Both the position numbers and the translations under genes were made by a program. Under the pieces are notes generated by a model that searched no databases, was not told where the DNA came from, and saw nothing but the letters and a program-made list of their open reading frames with translations. Shown here in pieces: positions 6,325-14,170 of a stretch of DNA of 19,317 bases. This DNA is from Sphingomonas sp. (lineage in GTDB: Bacteria > Pseudomonadota > Alphaproteobacteria > Sphingomonadales > Sphingomonadaceae). The stretch is from assembly GCA_025935515.1 (NCBI GenBank), contig JAICVC010000025.1, positions 1 through 19,317 on the forward strand, in the 5' to 3' direction. Numbering within the stretch: position 1 is the first letter of the stretch; the number at the start of each line of letters is the position of its first letter.

Positions 6325-8150
6325 CGCGCAAACTCCCCTTCCTGAGCGCTCGAGAAAATGCATTCGGTGAATGAGTTGATGCTGGCAAAATCCGCCAGGA
6401 ACCGTTCAAGCACTGCCGAAAACAGGAACAGCCGCGACTGATCGAAAGCCGCGTCGTCGAGCCGGACGCGAATCCGATGGCCACGGGCGACGGCCATCCG
6501 GCCCATCCCCGGTACGCGCCGCACAACCAGCTCCGAGCGGATGCCGAGCACGCCGTCGATATGCCTGCGCAGCATCGGATCGTCCTGCCGACCGTAAAGC
6601 GCGAGATGGTCGCGCAGCACCGACGGGTCGTCATGCTCCTCCGGCGCGAGCGTCGCGTAGTTGGGCGTCAAATGCGCGATCAGCCGCCACGCCGCGTCAC
6701 CGATCCCAAGCGGCGGACGCGGGCGGGTCGGCGCGCGAAGCACCGTGATTGCCCGCGCCGGAACGCCCTGGACGACGAAATGGCGGTCGCCTTTGAAGGT
6801 CAAAAGCTCCGGCAGCTCGCGATTGGACACGAGCGCGCGGACCGCGAGCTCGCTGACGTCGTCGAGCCGCGTCGGATCGCCGGGCGAGGTGAGGCTGATC
6901 CAGGTCTCGGTACCCGTATAGTCGGTCCGACGCCGCTGCCGCTGCTCGCGGGTCGACAGGCGACGCCAGCGCAGCTGGGTCGTGTAGAACAAAGCGTCGG
7001 TCCAATTGTAGAGCAAGGCGCCGAAGGCGTAGAGCGGCGCCACGGTCACCGACTGGACGTTGTCGCCGGCATAGGCCTGGACGTCGAGAATCCGGAAAAC
7101 TTCAAAATCGAGCGGCCGGGTCCGGTCGGGACTCACGTGATATTCATGGATGTGCGGATCGACCTGCACGCGTCCGAGCTGCTTTTCGAACAGGTTGATC
7201 GCGGGGCTTGCGAAAAGGCGCAGATTTGCCGGACTGACGGCATTGCCGAGCACTGGCGACGAGCGTGAAAAGAGGAGCACGACCTCGCACTGGTCGGTCG
7301 AGTCGGCGAAGGCTTCGGCGAGGCCCTTCAGCGCGACGAACAGGAACCGCTCGGGACAGGCGAAATATTCGGTCAGCAGCCGATAACCCCGGAACGACCG
7401 CAGCTCCGGAGGAAGCAGGGCTTCATCGTCGCCGAAGCCGAGCTGCTCGGGGCCTGGAAGCCGCTTCCATGCCGAGGCATCCGCGCTGTCCGGCCGGCGC
7501 GCGACCACCGCCAGGGTTTCGCCAACGAACTGCCGGTAGAGCTCGCCCGGAACGCTCTCCGAACCGGCGAGATAGACCGGCAGGCTGTCGACCGCGAGCT
7601 GCGCCAGCGACACTCCGCCGGCCGCTTCGAAGCGCAGGCGCAATCCGGCCTCGGCCTTGCAGCCGGCAGCGGCTGCGTAAGGCGCGACCGCGGCTCTGCT
7701 CGACAGATATTCCGCCTGGCTAATGCGCAGCGGCCAGAGCTTCACCTCATGCGCGGTGCGGAAAACGACCGGCGTGCCCTCGGTCTCGCTGCCGCCGCTC
7801 TGAAGCTCAGTCCCGCGCGGGACTGGATGGCCCTGGATCAGAGCCTGGTCGCCTTCCTTGGGCTCGAAGGCGGCGATGCAAATGGACGGCGTCGGCGCCA
7901 GATAATGGGGCTGGACCGCGTGTAGCAGGTGCTGGGTGAATTCCGGATATTGATCGCGGATCTTCAACTGGACTCGGGCGCCGAGAAACGCGACGCCCTC
8001 GAGCAGCCTTTCGACGTAAGGATCAGGGTCGGTCGGGGTCTTGAGGCCAAGTCGCGCGGCGACGGTCTCATGCTCCTCGCCGAACTCGCGCGCGCCTTCG
8101 CGCAGATAGGCGAGCTCCTCGTTGTACAGGCGAAGCAAGCGCGGATCCAT
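6288..8150 (-). CDS. tssF: TssF, T6SS baseplate component
   Basis: A 620-aa protein of the TssF (ImpG/VasA) family, full length for the family. The N terminus is diagnostic: DPRLLRLYNEELAYLREGA, then VERLLEGVAFLGARVQLK and DQYPEFTQHLLHAVQPHYL. TssF binds TssG and contributes the wedge that links the spike, sheath and TssK. The ATG at 8150 is preceded by GGAG six bases upstream and lies three bases after the tssE stop codon. No frameshift or missing block is apparent. Confidence 0.96.
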   Translation of the reverse strand: MDPRLLRLYNEELAYLREGAREFGEEHETVAARLGLKTPTDPDPYVERLLEGVAFLGARVQLKIRDQYPEFTQHLLHAVQPHYLAPTPSICIAAFEPKEGDQALIQGHPVPRGTELQSGGSETEGTPVVFRTAHEVKLWPLRISQAEYLSSRAAVAPYAAAAGCKAEAGLRLRFEAAGGVSLAQLAVDSLPVYLAGSESVPGELYRQFVGETLAVVARRPDSADASAWKRLPGPEQLGFGDDEALLPPELRSFRGYRLLTEYFACPERFLFVALKGLAEAFADSTDQCEVVLLFSRSSPVLGNAVSPANLRLFASPAINLFEKQLGRVQVDPHIHEYHVSPDRTRPLDFEVFRILDVQAYAGDNVQSVTVAPLYAFGALLYNWTDALFYTTQLRWRRLSTREQRQRRRTDYTGTETWISLTSPGDPTRLDDVSELAVRALVSNRELPELLTFKGDRHFVVQGVPARAITVLRAPTRPRPPLGIGDAAWRLIAHLTPNYATLAPEEHDDPSVLRDHLALYGRQDDPMLRRHIDGVLGIRSELVVRRVPGMGRMAVARGHRIRVRLDDAAFDQSRLFLFSAVLERFLADFASINSFTECIFSSAQEGEFARWPPRIGRRHSI

Positions 8151-8153
8151 CGG

Positions 8154-8684
8154 CTACTCCGCCACCTCGACCGCGGCGCTATCCGCTTCAAGGTCGGTCC
8201 GGTACTGGACCGCGATCGGCCGGACCTCGGACTTGATGACTGCCTGGATCAGGAAGGTGATGCTGTTCGGCTTGTCGTTCGAGCTGACCGGCTCGACCAC
8301 CAGGCTGTCGGGATCCAGGCGCGTCTCGAAGTCGCGAATGGCGTTTCGAATTTCCCGGGCCCGGTCGAGGATGGTGCGCCCGTGGAGCGTCTTGCCGGCG
8401 AGATCGGGAACTCCGTAATTGAGCACCGAGGACTCGACCTCCGGATAGGCTTCGAGGCTGCCCAGCGCGCCAAAGTTGGTGGTGTTCAAAAGCCAGGCGA
8501 GGTCCCGCCTGATCGTCGCCCGCAAGGCGGTTTCGCCGAACCGGTCGAGGCGGGGCACCGTGTAATAGCGCATAGCCTCGCGCATGATCTCGGGCGGTTC
8601 TTCCGCGGTCCGGAGGCCGCTGATGTTCACGTCCGCCACAAGCTTGTCGAAAAGCGAAGGTGTGAGGCGCGCGCCTTCGGCCAT
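8154..8684 (-). CDS. tssE: TssE, gp25-like baseplate protein
   Basis: A 176-aa protein of the phage gp25-like lysozyme-fold family, which initiates sheath assembly on the baseplate. The C-terminal half carries the family block TILDRAREIRNAIRDFETRL, followed by an ITFLIQAVIKSEVRPI strand region and a short acidic tail. The N terminus LTPSLFDKLV is also typical. The ATG at 8684 overlaps the tagJ stop by one base (TGATG); a GTG one codon earlier (8687) is an equally possible start. There is no good ribosome-binding site, so re-initiation after tagJ is the likely mode of translation. Confidence 0.94.
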   Translation of the reverse strand: MAEGARLTPSLFDKLVADVNISGLRTAEEPPEIMREAMRYYTVPRLDRFGETALRATIRRDLAWLLNTTNFGALGSLEAYPEVESSVLNYGVPDLAGKTLHGRTILDRAREIRNAIRDFETRLDPDSLVVEPVSSNDKPNSITFLIQAVIKSEVRPIAVQYRTDLEADSAAVEVAE

Positions 8685-9472
8685 CACGCCGGATCGAATA
8701 CGAGCGATCTGACGCCGAGCAGCCCAACCTCCTCGCCCGCGGACAGGGCCAACAGGTGCTGGCCGCTGGCTGTCTCGCCGCCCGGCCCGGATTGCCAGCC
8801 GGTAGCTCTGGCCATCCGCTGCGGAAGGTCGTTGCAGCGTTCGCTTCCCGGGTAACGCGAAGGCAGGAGCGCGGCCACGGACTGGCCTTCCCGAAATGCG
8901 ATCTGGACCGGAAGCCAGACCGTGTCGCGCAGGTCCTTCGGCCCTTCGCTCTCGAGCTTCTCGATCTCGCTGAACGCGACAAGCCCGTAGCGACCATGAA
9001 TGATCGCCTCGATCGTCGGGCCGAACCGCGCATCGACGTCGGCGATCCAGTCGAAGCGAACGCCATCGAGCTGGCCCGGCGTATCCGGCGCCTCATCCAG
9101 GGCCGCGTCGCGAGCGGCATCGCCTTCGGCAGTCCGGCCGGCCGCGTAATGCTCGATCGCGTTGGCGAGCGGTTCGGCCCAGGCGCCGCGGATGATGGGC
9201 ATCCGCTCGCGCCCGGCAAAGATCTCCGCGCGCTGCAGCTCCGCCTTCATCGCCTGGCTGTAAACGGTCGCCAGCATCTGCGCTTCGGGCGAGAGGCGCG
9301 CTAGCGCCTCGAGATGCGTCTGCGCTCTGTCCCACTCGCCCGCGACTGCGAGGAGCTGGAACAGGAACATCCTCGCCTTGGGGTCGGCAGGATTGCTGCG
9401 GACGTTCTCGACCAGCGCGGCCCGCGCGCCGTCGAGATCGCCTTCCCGAAGTCGCTGGTCAGCGTCGAGCAC
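8684..9472 (-). CDS. tagJ: TagJ (ImpE/SciE family) T6SS accessory protein
   Basis: A 262-aa protein of the ImpE family. In Pseudomonas aeruginosa the homologue HsiE1 (TagJ) binds the sheath protein TssB and ClpV and is thought to tune sheath recycling. The N-terminal third is tetratricopeptide-like (LREGDLDGARAALVENVRSN, then RMFLFQLLAVAGEWDRAQTH), and the C-terminal part has the family's VWLPVQIAFREG and LLPSRYPGSE blocks. It starts at GTG (9472), with a weak AGGG site before it, 27 bases after the hcp stop. Its place between hcp and tssE is common in clusters that use an FHA protein and kinase, which also occur here. Confidence 0.92.
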   Translation of the reverse strand: MLDADQRLREGDLDGARAALVENVRSNPADPKARMFLFQLLAVAGEWDRAQTHLEALARLSPEAQMLATVYSQAMKAELQRAEIFAGRERMPIIRGAWAEPLANAIEHYAAGRTAEGDAARDAALDEAPDTPGQLDGVRFDWIADVDARFGPTIEAIIHGRYGLVAFSEIEKLESEGPKDLRDTVWLPVQIAFREGQSVAALLPSRYPGSERCNDLPQRMARATGWQSGPGGETASGQHLLALSAGEEVGLLGVRSLVFDPA

Positions 9473-9499
9473 GACGACCCTGCCCCCGGCCGTGCGGTG

Positions 9500-9985
9500 C
9501 TAGACTTTTTCGCCCGCGCGAACGTCGAAGCCGGCCGTCACCGTCTTGCCGGCGCCGCCCTTGGCATCCTGTTCGACGTAGGTGAAGTTGATCACGGCGC
9601 AGTTGAGCGTGATCGATTCCATGACCGTGTCGCCGCTCGAGCTGCCGCTGTTCTGGACGCTCGAAACCATCAGGTCCTTGAGCTCGACCTTGTAATATTC
9701 GAGCGGCTTGTCGCCGGCCTTGCGGACGAACACGGTTGCCTTCGGAAAGTGCGTTCCCGCCGCGCAGGCCTGGAACAGCTTGGGCGACGATTTGTCGACT
9801 TCCTTGACGATGCTGATGTCCTGGAATTCGGCTTTGCCGGCGCCGCCGCCGGGCCCGCCGCGAGCGAAGGAGCCGTGCTGTACCGCCCCGAAGCTGAACG
9901 ACACGATGTCGATCTGACCTTCGTGCCCCTTCTTCATCGACTCGCCGGGGACTTCCTTGACTTCGAGGAACATGTCGACAGCCAT
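9500..9985 (-). CDS. hcp: Hcp (TssD), secreted tube protein
   Basis: A 161-aa Hcp family protein. Hcp stacks as hexameric rings into the inner tube that is fired out and can carry small effectors in its lumen. The start AVDMFLEVKEVPGES and the GQIDIVSFSFGAVQHGS block are diagnostic; later strands include FVRKAGDKPLEYYKVELKDL. No C-terminal toxin extension is present, so it is a plain tube subunit. A glycine-rich loop (residues about 44-50) lies in the position of the extended loop that contacts neighbouring subunits. The ATG at 9985 has AGGAGA upstream. The 56-base gap to tssC is wider than the rest of this block. Confidence 0.97.
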   Translation of the reverse strand: MAVDMFLEVKEVPGESMKKGHEGQIDIVSFSFGAVQHGSFARGGPGGGAGKAEFQDISIVKEVDKSSPKLFQACAAGTHFPKATVFVRKAGDKPLEYYKVELKDLMVSSVQNSGSSSGDTVMESITLNCAVINFTYVEQDAKGGAGKTVTAGFDVRAGEKV

Positions 9986-10041
9986 TGCCTGCTCTCCTGT
10001 CTTTCAGCTTTGGTGATTCAGCTTGTTGGGGACCTCCCGAC

Positions 10042-11529
10042 TTACGCGGTCTTCTTGGGAAGCCGCGAAACCATGCTGAGGGCGATATCCATCCCTTCCA
10101 GCTGATAGTGCGGCACGAACATGAACTTGCCCTGGTAGTATCCAGGATTCTCCGGGTCGGGGACGATCTCGATCTTGGCGTCCTTGAGCGGCAGCTTGGC
10201 CTTGGTCGCCTCGCTCGACAGCTCGGGCGAGCCGTCGACATATTGCATGATCCAGTCGGACAGGTCGCGCTCCAGCTGGCGCTCCTCGCGGGTGCCGCCG
10301 ATCCAGTCGCGGACCATGCACTTCAGGTAGTGCGCAAAGCGGCAGCTCGCGAAAATATAGGGCAGCCGGGCGGACAAATTGGCATTGGCCGTCGCGTCCT
10401 TGCTTTCGTAGACCTTCGGCTTGTGGACCGTCTGGGCGCCGATGAAGGTCGCCTGGTCGGTGTTCTTGCGATGGATCAACGCCATCAAACCGGCCGCCGA
10501 TAGCTCGGCTTCGCGGCGATCCGAAATGGCGATCTCGGTTGGGCACTTCATGTCAACGCCGCCATCGTCGGTGGGGAAGGTCGCGGTCGGCAGATCCTCG
10601 ACAGTGCCGCCCGATTCGACGCCGCGGATGCGCGTGCACCAGCCGTAGCTCGCAAAGGCATCGGTGATCCGGACGCCCATTCCGTAGGCGGCGTTCAACC
10701 ACAGATGGTTGTCGTGCTTGCCGCCGATCTCTTCCTCGAAATCGAACTCGTCGACCGGCTCCGTCTTCGCGCCGTAGACCGGTCGCCCGAGGAAGCGCGG
10801 CATGGTCAGCGCCATGTAGCGGCTGTCCTCAGACGCTCGGAACGAGCGCCACGCCGCATAGTCCGTCGCTTCGAACAGCTTGGCGAGGTCGCGCGGGTTC
10901 GACAGCTCCTGCCAGCTTTCCATCCCGAACAGAGGAGGAGCGGCGCCGGCGATGAACGGCACATGCGCGGCCGCGCCGATCTTCGCCAGGCCCTTCATCA
11001 CCTCGATGTCGGGTGCCTGATGGCTGAACGAATAGTCGCAGACGAACGCGCCGTACGGCTGACCGCCAAGCTGACCGAATTCGGCCTCGTAAATCTTCTT
11101 GAACAGCGGGCTTTGGTCCCATGCCGCGTCGCGATACTGGCGGAAGGTCTTGCGGCATTCCTCCTTCGAGATGTTCATCACGCGGATCTTGAGATCCTTG
11201 CCCGTGGAGGTGTTCATCACAAGGTAGTGGAGGCCGCGCCACGCCGACTCGAGCCGCTGGAAGGATTCGTGGTGGAGGATGTGGTTGATCTGCTCCGACA
11301 GCTTGCGGTCGAGCGCCGCGCGCATTGCATCGACGGTTGAGAAAACATCCTCGCCGATGACCGACGCGTCGGCCAGCGCCTGCTGGGCGAGCGTCTGGAC
11401 GGCTTCCTCGATGCGGCCCTTGCGCGCGTCGTCGCCGGGCTTGAATTCTTTTTGAAGCAGCGAAGTGAATTCGTCGAGCTCGACGGCCTGCTCTTCAGGT
11501 TTGGTCGTTTGCTGATTTACAGTGGCCAT
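10042..11529 (-). CDS. tssC: TssC, large sheath subunit
   Basis: A 495-aa protein of the TssC (VipB/ImpD) family, at normal length. With TssB it builds the contractile sheath around the Hcp tube. Conserved blocks include RKLSEQINHILHHESFQRLE, an AWRGLHYLV segment, FPTDDGGVDMKCPTEIAI, LPYIFASCRFAHYLKCMVRD and the C-terminal GYYQGKFMFVPHYQLEGM. The ATG at 11529 is preceded by GGAGGG at six bases, one of the best ribosome-binding sites in the window, consistent with a highly made structural protein. It begins 33 bases after tssB. Confidence 0.98.
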   Translation of the reverse strand: MATVNQQTTKPEEQAVELDEFTSLLQKEFKPGDDARKGRIEEAVQTLAQQALADASVIGEDVFSTVDAMRAALDRKLSEQINHILHHESFQRLESAWRGLHYLVMNTSTGKDLKIRVMNISKEECRKTFRQYRDAAWDQSPLFKKIYEAEFGQLGGQPYGAFVCDYSFSHQAPDIEVMKGLAKIGAAAHVPFIAGAAPPLFGMESWQELSNPRDLAKLFEATDYAAWRSFRASEDSRYMALTMPRFLGRPVYGAKTEPVDEFDFEEEIGGKHDNHLWLNAAYGMGVRITDAFASYGWCTRIRGVESGGTVEDLPTATFPTDDGGVDMKCPTEIAISDRREAELSAAGLMALIHRKNTDQATFIGAQTVHKPKVYESKDATANANLSARLPYIFASCRFAHYLKCMVRDWIGGTREERQLERDLSDWIMQYVDGSPELSSEATKAKLPLKDAKIEIVPDPENPGYYQGKFMFVPHYQLEGMDIALSMVSRLPKKTA

Positions 11530-11562
11530 CTCTAACCCTCCAAGCGCGCTCGCGCTTTATGC

Positions 11563-12138
11563 TTACTCCTGCACGCCCCCCGGCGCCGGTTCCTGCGGCT
11601 GCGCAGGGGCATCGCCCTCGGCACCTGGTTCGCTGTTGCTCGCCTCGGCCGGCTTGGCGGCGGAAAGCGCCTGCATCAAAGCCGGATCTTTGAGGACTCG
11701 GTCGAGGAGCTCCTGCGCCCCGTCCTTGCCGTCCATGTAGAGCATGAGATCGTTGAGCTGTTGCCGCGCCTCCAGCAGCTTGGAGAGCGCTGGAATGGCC
11801 TTGGCCACCTTGCCGGGCGAGAAGTCATCGATACTCTTGAAGGTGAGATCGACCGAGAGCTTGCCGTCGCCGGTGAGCGTGTTGTCGACGTTGAACGCCG
11901 CACGCGGCGCAACCGCCTCCATGCGCTGATCGAAATTGTCCATGTCGAACTCGACGAAGTCACGCTTGTCGAGCGGCTTGCGTTCGACGTGGCTTTGACC
12001 CGACAGGTCGCTCATCACGCCCATCACGAACGGCAGCTCGACTTTCTGCCGGGAGCCGTAGGTTTCGACTTCATATTCGATGTGGACGCGAGGTGCGCGG
12101 TTCTCACGGATGAACCTTTGACCGCTCTTAGCTGCCAT
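11563..12138 (-). CDS. tssB: TssB, small sheath subunit
   Basis: A 191-aa protein of the TssB (VipA/ImpC) family. The N-terminal half has the family signature around RVHIEYEVETYGSRQKVELP and FVMGVMSDLSG, and the centre has DFSPGKVAKAIPALSKLLEAR. After about residue 160 there is a Pro/Glu/Ala-rich tail of some 30 residues, longer than in many TssB proteins. TssB partners TssC one-to-one in the sheath. The upstream sequence is unusual: a run of ten G residues sits six bases before the ATG and supplies the only ribosome-binding-like sequence. The gene is separated from tssA by 106 bases, the second largest gap in the minus-strand series, so it may have its own promoter. Confidence 0.97.
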   Translation of the reverse strand: MAAKSGQRFIRENRAPRVHIEYEVETYGSRQKVELPFVMGVMSDLSGQSHVERKPLDKRDFVEFDMDNFDQRMEAVAPRAAFNVDNTLTGDGKLSVDLTFKSIDDFSPGKVAKAIPALSKLLEARQQLNDLMLYMDGKDGAQELLDRVLKDPALMQALSAAKPAEASNSEPGAEGDAPAQPQEPAPGGVQE

Positions 12139-12244
12139 GGGCTGCCCCCCCCCCTATGTGCCGCGGCTCTGCGCCTCTGCCAGAGTCCGTACAGGATTCC
12201 GTAAACTACTCTATAGCCTGATTAATTCAACGCTTATTTATTTG
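12139..12244 (-). promoter_or_regulatory. tssA-tssB intergenic leader, possible internal promoter
   Basis: This 106-base gap is AT-rich next to tssA (about 12190-12244) and GC-rich next to tssB, the arrangement expected of a promoter plus leader. A weak pair of boxes can be read on the minus strand (TTGAAT at 12225-12230, then TAGTTT 16 bases on), but the match is poor and I would not rely on it. A short dyad CTCTGCCAGAG lies in the leader. No sigma-54 (GG-N10-GC) arrangement was found. The gap ends in the G10 tract described separately. Confidence 0.35.
12145..12154 (-). repeat. Ten-base G homopolymer in the tssB ribosome-binding region
   Basis: Ten consecutive C on the plus strand (G on the transcript), ending six bases before the tssB ATG, with sequence CAGCCC between. 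It takes the place of the Shine-Dalgarno sequence. Homopolymers of this length are slippage-prone in replication and a known basis for phase variation in other bacteria. The exact length could also be affected by sequencing error. Confidence 0.9.
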
Positions 12245-13231
12245 CTATTCAGACTCGCTGTGGCTGAGCACGCGCTTGGCTTCGCCCGCTGCGCCCGGAT
12301 TGATGTCATTGAGAATCGACAGGAAATCCATATCGACCCAGCCCTTCGCCCGGGTCAGGACGATCGGGATTGGACTGCCCGGCTCGTGGCGCGAATAATA
12401 ATTGATGATCGACTCCATCGCACGAATGACATCGGCTCTTGAATCGATCGCCAGAGAACCGACCGGCGCTCCATTATGTTGGGCCGATTCGGATTGAGCT
12501 GACTGCTCTTCCGGCGTGCTCGAAGACTGGCCGATCCCAGTCAGCGTCACCAGCGCGTTCCGGATCGAATCGAGCGCTTCATAAGTGGGCGCGAAATTGG
12601 TCCCGGTGTCGCCTTCCGCCTTGGCGGTGACGACTGTGTCGATGCGCCTGATGGAGTCGCGGATTTGTTGTAACAGGTCGGCCGACCGGGTGATCTCGGC
12701 GGTATCGGCCTCGGCGATGGCCGCACGGAACATGCCGATATTTTCGGCCGCATCGCCGTCCTTGGCGAACAGTTCGATCTGTTCCCCGTTGAACTGTCCG
12801 AGGCGTTGATGACTGACCAGTGCCACGCGCCGCAGCGGTTTCAAAAATTCGCCGAACCCGACGAGCGACTCGCACGCCGCCTTGCGTCCCAGAAAACCGT
12901 AGTCCGCCAGGCTCGGATGGATGGAATCCCACCACGTCTCGAGCATCGCCGCGAGATAGGCGCAACCGAGCGCCACTTCCTCGAGATCCTGCCCCCAGGC
13001 TCCGGCGCGAGCGAGATAGACGGCAAGCCACGCGTCCTTGCTCAACCCGCTGAGCTCAATGATCGATCGGGTGACTGCAGGCCAGTCCGGGGGCGTTCCC
13101 TCGCCGCTTTCCGCCAGGCGTGCAGCTTCGAATGCGCCTTCGATTTCCTGTCGGCGGGGATCGTAGGCAAGGTCGGGTCCGGCGACATCGTCCGCCGAAA
13201 CAGGCTGCATCAACTGGTCCAGGTCAGCCAT
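12245..13231 (-). CDS. tssA: TssA, T6SS assembly/cap protein (short ImpA_N type)
   Basis: A 328-aa TssA protein. The N-terminal ImpA_N domain is recognisable from LAYDPRRQEIEGAFE, DAWLAVYLARAGAW and MLETWWDSIHPSLADYG. The C-terminal part carries the INYYSRHEPGSPIPI block of the shorter TssA class, separated by a Ser/Gln-rich linker (about 235-260). TssA helps recruit the tube, sheath and baseplate and in some systems rides on the distal end of the growing sheath. The ATG at 13231 has only a weak GAG upstream; the gene begins 60 bases after the OmpA-family gene. Confidence 0.94.
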   Translation of the reverse strand: MADLDQLMQPVSADDVAGPDLAYDPRRQEIEGAFEAARLAESGEGTPPDWPAVTRSIIELSGLSKDAWLAVYLARAGAWGQDLEEVALGCAYLAAMLETWWDSIHPSLADYGFLGRKAACESLVGFGEFLKPLRRVALVSHQRLGQFNGEQIELFAKDGDAAENIGMFRAAIAEADTAEITRSADLLQQIRDSIRRIDTVVTAKAEGDTGTNFAPTYEALDSIRNALVTLTGIGQSSSTPEEQSAQSESAQHNGAPVGSLAIDSRADVIRAMESIINYYSRHEPGSPIPIVLTRAKGWVDMDFLSILNDINPGAAGEAKRVLSHSESE

Positions 13232-13291
13232 GTTTGCTCGCAGTCGTTTCAGCCAGTGACGTAAGTGCGTCTGCTCGGCGGCCAGAGATCG

Positions 13292-13975
13292 TCAGAGTAA
13301 TTTGGCCTCCACGCGCCGATTTGCGGGCGAGCTTGCACGACGCCCCGGAATCGGCCGGTCGGGCCCATAGCCGCGGATGTCCAGCCGATCGCCTTTGACT
13401 CCGAGCGTGCTCAAATAGTCCGCAACCGCGGCAGCGCGACGACGGGACAAATCGAGGTTCAGCGCCCGGCTGCCGCTCGAGTCGGTGTGGCCTTCGATCA
13501 GGAAGCGCTTGTCCGCAAGCTCGGGCCGGAGAAGTGCGCTGGCAAACACCTTGGCCTCCTCGCGCGCCTGGTTGGTGAGTTCGGCAGAGCCGAGCATGAA
13601 TGACAGGCGGAGGTCCATCCGCCGCTCCTGGACCGCGGCCTTGGCGGCCGGCGCAGGCCGACGGTTCGCCACCCGGGTGGTGGCCGGACGGCGTGCGGAC
13701 GTCCCAACATTCGCCGGCGGCGCTACTGATCCCGCAGTCGCGGCCGGCGATTGGCGAGCATCCTGCGCCCCCTTCTTCTCCGGCACGCTCAGCCGAAAGC
13801 CCCGGCTTTTCGGCCCCGCGATCGAATCGTCGGTGGCCGGCTTTTGCTGCGCGCAGTCGCCTGCGAAAGCGCAGACGTAGTCGTCGACGGTTCGGGTCGG
13901 CGCCTGCTGGGCGATTGCGGGGGCTTCGAACAAGATCGAAACGCAGCAGACCATTAGCACGCGGCTGACACGCAT
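13292..13975 (-). CDS. OmpA-family envelope protein, likely peptidoglycan anchor for the T6SS
   Basis: A 227-aa protein. Residues 1-22 look like a signal peptide (hydrophobic core, AIA before Gln23). Then come a short region with two Cys (35, 41), a Pro/Ala/Arg-rich linker (about 70-115), and an OmpA C-terminal domain (about 120-227) with FMLGSAELTNQA, GHTDSSGS (D165) and LNLDLSRRRAAAV (an Arg at 178-180); Asp and Arg at these positions bind diaminopimelate of peptidoglycan. The chosen ATG (13975) follows GGGGG by seven bases; an upstream ATG at 14044 would spoil the signal peptide. It is the first gene of the minus-strand series. In T6SSs a peptidoglycan-binding domain is often fused to TssL or carried by a TagL-type protein; this soluble or outer-membrane-associated version may fill that role. 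Confidence 0.86.
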   Translation of the reverse strand: MRVSRVLMVCCVSILFEAPAIAQQAPTRTVDDYVCAFAGDCAQQKPATDDSIAGPKSRGFRLSVPEKKGAQDARQSPAATAGSVAPPANVGTSARRPATTRVANRRPAPAAKAAVQERRMDLRLSFMLGSAELTNQAREEAKVFASALLRPELADKRFLIEGHTDSSGSRALNLDLSRRRAAAVADYLSTLGVKGDRLDIRGYGPDRPIPGRRASSPANRRVEAKLL

Positions 13976-14042
13976 CGCCTGACCCCCAGCTTGCAACGCA
14001 CGGCTCGTTTTCGAGCGAAGCCGCCTTGCAAAAATTTCGCTC

Positions 14043-14070
14043 AAGACATACCAATTAGATGCAATTTAAT
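14043..14070 (+). promoter_or_regulatory. Possible promoter for vgrG
   Basis: AAGACA (14043-14048) and TTTAAT (14065-14070), 16 bases apart, match four and five of six bases of the housekeeping boxes. They lie in the only AT-rich patch of the divergent gap between the OmpA-family gene and vgrG, about 100 bases before the vgrG ATG. Confidence 0.33.
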
Positions 14071-14082
14071 CAAGCGGAGCAA
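14054..14082 (-). promoter_or_regulatory. Possible promoter for the minus-strand T6SS series
   Basis: On the minus strand TTGCTC (14077-14082) is followed after 17 bases by TCTAAT (14054-14059, one mismatch to TATAAT). The start site would leave a leader of about 70 bases before the OmpA-family ATG. It overlaps the candidate vgrG promoter, so polymerases at the two could interfere or share one regulator. Confidence 0.35.
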
Positions 14083-14170
14083 GCGGTTCGGCTGGAAGAT
14101 TTGAACGGCCTGCTCCGGTATTGCTCGACCGAGCAGCGTCCGCGTCCGGCGACGAGCGAGGGGGACGGGC

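Noticed and set aside
5293..6345. 350-codon plus-strand frame opposite tssG
   Set aside because: Antisense to tssG with mirror-type composition; similar frames opposite tssF, tagJ, tssC and VgrG were dismissed for the same reason.
14003..14016. Small hairpin GCTCG-TTTT-CGAGC upstream of the OmpA-family gene
   Set aside because: A five-base stem in GC-rich sequence is expected by chance, and no terminator T run follows.
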